From: Stentor coeruleus
Lineage: Eukaryota > Ciliophora > Heterotrichea > Heterotrichida > Stentoridae
Direction: 5' to 3'
DNA length: 30,199 nucleotides
Assembly: GCA_001970955.1 (NCBI GenBank)
Contig: MPUH01000900.1
Coordinates: 1 to 30,199, forward strand
In this document: one piece after another, positions 27,148 through 30,199 of the stretch
How the letters are laid out: every line of letters starts with the position of its first letter
Numbering within the stretch: position 1 is the stretch's first letter
Position numbers and translations under genes: made by a program
The notes under the pieces: generated by a model
Told to the model about the DNA's origin: nothing
The model's database searches: none
What the model saw: the letters and a program-made list of their open reading frames with translations, nothing else

Positions 27148-28122
27148 ATGAATATCTTATTTGGTAGGAGACGTTCAGAAAAGGTATGTGATAAAGAGTC
27201 AGAAGTTAGGATTACATTTGCCCAAGAAGTTGTAGATCTAGAAGCTGAAATTAATTTTAACTGCACTATTAACAAAGTTCAGAAACTAATGGATCTTTAT
27301 ACTGAAGCTATTGAATTCTACGAATCAGTAAAAAATCCAAAACATTTATATTATCAAGAACGTCTCCAATGGTTGCTTTCTCGTCCTCAAGTCCTTTCAT
27401 TACTTAGCCCAAAAAATTCAACACCAGTTTTAACCAGATCTTTATCAGATTGTTCCACATTTCCAATTAAACATATAGATTTCTCTCCTAAATCTTCAAT
27501 TAATACAACAAAACTCCCTTTAGATCGTAATTGTGAAAAAGTCCTTCAAAATCATAATATAGAATCAACAAGTTTATCTAGAAAAATATTTGAAAGCTTT
27601 AAAGCTCAGTCGGAATCATTATTCTCAAGGTTGGAACTTAGGAAAAAAACAAGAAGTGATAAAAGAATTTTTATGAAGAAACAAGAAATGAGCCAGTGTG
27701 ATAAAAGTGGAGGAGAAGCTAAACCAAGTCCAGTTGAAGAATTTGAAGCTGAGGTTGAAAGAATAATGGAAGTATTTGTTGAAGAAAAAACTTCTGTACG
27801 TAAAGACATTGAAGAGAAATATCGTGAGTATCTTATGGAAATAGAAGGGGTAGATTGCGATGTTATGAAAAGCTTAAAAAAAGAACTTTATAAGAATATG
27901 AGTAATGAAATTGCTGAAAAGNCTGTACGTAAAGACATTGAAGAGAAATATCGTGAGTATCTTATGGAAATAGAAGGGGTAGATTGTGATGTTATGAAAA
28001 GCTTAAAAAAAGAACTTTATAAGAATATGAGTAATGAAATTGCTGAAAAAATAAAAGAACTTGAAGTAAAAAGAGCCCAAGCAATCGCAACAGCTCGTAA
28101 GAATTTAGTTAAAAATTGTTAA
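27148..28122 (+). CDS. Charged helical protein of unknown function (contains assembly duplication)
   Basis: Not recognised. As given it has 324 codons, but 43 of them (VRKDIEEKY to NEIAEK) are a duplicate around N 27922; the true length is about 281. The N-terminal 70 residues form a helical hairpin (INKVQKLMDLYTEAIEFYES then ERLQWLLSRPQVLSLL) that loosely resembles an MIT-type trafficking domain; this is weak. Residues 90-200 are Ser/Lys-rich and probably disordered. The C-terminal 80 residues are a charged coiled coil (EEFEAEVERIMEVFVEEK). It is divergent from the AVL9-MORN gene with only 93 nt between the two start codons, so they probably share a promoter region. Confidence 0.8.
   Translation: MNILFGRRRSEKVCDKESEVRITFAQEVVDLEAEINFNCTINKVQKLMDLYTEAIEFYESVKNPKHLYYQERLQWLLSRPQVLSLLSPKNSTPVLTRSLSDCSTFPIKHIDFSPKSSINTTKLPLDRNCEKVLQNHNIESTSLSRKIFESFKAQSESLFSRLELRKKTRSDKRIFMKKQEMSQCDKSGGEAKPSPVEEFEAEVERIMEVFVEEKTSVRKDIEEKYREYLMEIEGVDCDVMKSLKKELYKNMSNEIAEKXVRKDIEEKYREYLMEIEGVDCDVMKSLKKELYKNMSNEIAEKIKELEVKRAQAIATARKNLVKNC
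27794..28050. repeat. 128-bp direct duplication around N 27922 (assembly artefact)
   Basis: Positions 27794-27921 recur at 27923-28050, offset 129 nt (in frame). The copies differ at gattgc versus gattgt (both Asp-Cys, synonymous) and at the last base (aaaag versus aaaaa, both Lys). Confidence 0.85.
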
Positions 28123-28852
28123 TATTTCAAATATCAGCGTATAGACTGATTAGATTATGGTAATTCGATAATAATTTTTAAGTGTTAAATGTAAGATAAT
28201 TAAGATTTGCTGATTAGTTAGATGATATAGAAACTTAATGTATTAATAACAGTGAGCTATTGTTATGATATAAAAAAGTTAGAAATCTAATGCGTGGTTG
28301 GATGATTTATAAGATTAGAAATAAGGGTGGTAAAAAAAAAAGTAAGAAAAAAAAGACAGGATAACAGGCAGAGATGTAAAAGTAAAGTTTGAATGCTTTA
28401 TCAGCAAAAATAATGGTTTGTTTCAGCGGAGGATGCTACCCATGATATATATTTACTTAAACAGAATTAAAAATTCAGACAATTAATCATCATAATCAGT
28501 GGATTGACAGATAAAACTTCATCATAATACATATAAAAATCAGTAGGCAATGTATCAGCACTTTATAAGAAAGCGTTCATATATGTCATCATTCAATTCT
28601 TTCCATATTTTTATAACCCATTATTTATTAGATTATAAATAGTAATAATACAATCAAAATTAGCAAAAATAATAATTCTGTGTTTTATATCAAAATCAAA
28701 TTCTTTTGAATTAGCCTTGTAAATCTTTAAATATTTCAAAAAAAAAAAGTTATCTATTATAATCTTTTTATATCAAAAACTAATAAAAACCTTTAAGCCT
28801 TAGTTACCCTATTATCATTCCTGAAATAGGAATTTTAATCTAATAATTATGA
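28123..28852. other. Convergent intergenic region
   Basis: No gene is seen. It is G/T-rich until about 28420 (3' flank of the plus gene), then increasingly C-bearing (3' flank of the minus-strand Vps18 gene). Around 28350-28600 base composition is slightly richer, with cagcggaggatgctaccc at 28425-28442, but there is no ORF and no recognised RNA. Confidence 0.35.
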
Positions 28853-30199
28853 TTAATTTATGCTCCAACTTTCTATCTCAAAAGCATCATCCAGCATACT
28901 ATCACGAATACTCTCTATGAACCAAGGGCTACAAAAATAACATAAAGGGGCTAAGAGTTTATCAAGTTTTTCTTCTAAAGGATGAGACTCCCATTCATTT
29001 GTCTTAACTGTATTAAGTTTATCTAAAATTGTTTTCACTTCCTTAGCTCTAACAAAATCTCTAAGTTCAAGAACTGGTAAAAGAACTTCAATTAAACATT
29101 CTTTATGATATGCATGAACACAAGGATAAATATAAAAACTCTTTAATACTGCAAATTTACCACAAATTTCACAAAGTTGAAGTATTTCTACTTCTATATA
29201 CCCATGCTTTGCCATTAAAATATCATCTTTAGTAACTTCTCTATTTTTTGTTGAAGCCTCAAGTTCTTCTTTTAATTCATGAATACTTTCTTTATACCTA
29301 TTGAGCGCTTTGCAAAGTTCATTATTGAAATTATAAATGCTCACTTTATCATCAAAATACGGAAGGAGATCTTCCATTTTAACAAGTTTAGATTCATGCA
29401 TTATATCAAGCGCTGCTTCAATTTCCGAGTTTTTAACTAGGAAAATAGCTATATTCAACCAAACTCTTCTTGCTAGGCTTTCATCAATGCTTTCAAGTTT
29501 CTGAGCATTTTCTTTAGCAAGATCGAATTTTCCATGTTCTAAAGCTATTGTAANTCAAGTTTCTGAGCATTTTCTTTAGCAAGATCGAATTTTCCATGTT
29601 CTAAAGCTATTGTAACAGCTTCAGAGTGTAAATCAAGCATACCATATAAAAAAATAAGAGCCTCAATACAATTGTTTAATTTAAAAACACTTAGTGCATA
29701 ATCTGTGTCAAAACATAAAACACTTTTTCCTTCTTCCTCTTGTAAATACTCAAGAAGTAGTGTTGGTCTGGTTTCAGCTAGATGGAAAATAAGAAGATTG
29801 TGTAAACTTTTGTCTTTCATTTGCAACCCTTGTACACAAAACAATTCAAATTCAATCGCATAAGCCCTTAAATCAGCAGGAACATTAAGTAAACCAGGAA
29901 TAAGTCTTTTTAAGTCTAAAATCCCATGGCGCTCCCTTGCAGTTTTTGTAAGTAATTCAACAGTTTTCTTAGGTTCATTTTGCATAAACAATGGTGAATA
30001 CCTATAAAGAAGATTTTCTCTTGATAAAGGATCGACATGTTCAAGTTTTTCTAAAGCTATAGCGAATTCTTGTTGGTTCATATGATGAAGTATCACCATT
30101 TCAAAGTTACCTTTAAGTTCAGCAAAATAAACCCAGTCATCAATTCTCCCATGTGTTTGCAATAAAGTATATGTTGTAACAGCATCTAAATCATTATGA
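28853..30199 (-). CDS. VPS18: Vps18 C-terminal half (HOPS/CORVET subunit), 5' end off window, frame broken by assembly join
   Basis: Vps18 (Pep3) is a core subunit of the HOPS and CORVET tethering complexes that drive endosome-lysosome/vacuole fusion. Signatures are DDWVYFAELKGNFEMVILHH, LYRYSPLFMQNEPKKTVELL, LDLKRLIPGLLNVPADLRAY, DTDYALSVFKLNNCIEALIF, YGMLDLHSEAVTIAL, then VEDLLPYFDDKV-type sequence (MEDLLPYFDDKVSIYNF). The C-terminal RING-like zinc site is CEIC, PCVHAYHKEC and CYFC. The frame is open to the right edge, so the N-terminal propeller is missing from the window. The single break is at N 29554, where 61 bp is duplicated with a 62-nt offset. Dropping one copy and the N restores one continuous frame (FDLAKENAQKL, then ESIDESLARRVWLNIAIF). 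It is therefore an assembly error, not a pseudogene. The stop is TAA. Confidence 0.93.
29493..29615. repeat. 61-bp direct duplication around N 29554 (assembly artefact)
   Basis: Positions 29493-29553 are repeated exactly at 29555-29615. The 62-nt offset shifts the Vps18 reading frame. Confidence 0.88.

Noticed and set aside
27794-28050. Internal 43-residue protein repeat in the 27148 protein
   Set aside because: Same reason: the copies flank an N with only synonymous differences.
28853-30199. Vps18 as a pseudogene or two separate genes
   Set aside because: The only break is the duplicated 61 bp at N 29554. Dropping one copy restores a continuous frame through conserved Vps18 sequence; the apparent starts at 29458 and 30162 are TTG codons.

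Overview
The window looks like macronuclear DNA of a heterotrich ciliate close to Stentor. The reasons are: AT-rich DNA, genes packed a few hundred bases apart on both strands, use of TAA, TAG and TGA as real stops (standard code, unlike most ciliates), and GT...AG introns of exactly 15 nt. Four such introns are needed to give coherent proteins: 10429-10443 on the plus strand, and 26884-26898, 26107-26121 and 25573-25587 on the minus strand. The genus is an inference from intron size and code; no rRNA or other marker is present.

Layout, left to right. A membrane-anchored coiled-coil/F-BAR-like protein runs off the left edge (minus). It is divergent from a 1509-residue HU-CCDC81-like plus EF-hand protein (plus). 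Next come an ankyrin protein (minus) and a catalytically complete TBC RabGAP (minus), then a small protein with a newly recognised first exon, an Alba protein, a 506-residue coiled-coil protein and an 89-residue tail-anchored protein (all plus). Then LMBRD2-like and DUF229 proteins (minus). After a 1.5 kb gene-free stretch with an unusually GC-rich end comes a long plus-strand gene joining TBC1D23 (TBC + rhodanese) to TTC39 (TPR). It is followed by a CaaX-box protein and a choline/ethanolamine kinase (plus), an AVL9-DENN protein with C-terminal MORN repeats (minus), a small coiled-coil protein (plus), and the C-terminal half of Vps18 (minus), which runs off the right edge.

Many of the recognisable genes belong to membrane traffic: RabGAP, TBC1D23, AVL9, Vps18, the F-BAR-like protein and a phospholipid-synthesis kinase. 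There is no sign of an operon, so this may be chance. The most interesting items are the TBC1D23-TTC39 fusion and the AVL9-MORN architecture.

Assembly quality matters here. There are eight single-N positions; seven sit between two near-identical copies of 14-128 bp, which looks like overlapping contig ends joined without merging. They duplicate protein segments in the TBC and 27148 genes and artificially break Vps18. Gene-flanking DNA is strongly strand-asymmetric: A/C-rich before genes and G/T-rich after them, on the sense strand. This helps to place transcript boundaries. No viral, transposon, CRISPR, rRNA or tRNA feature was found.
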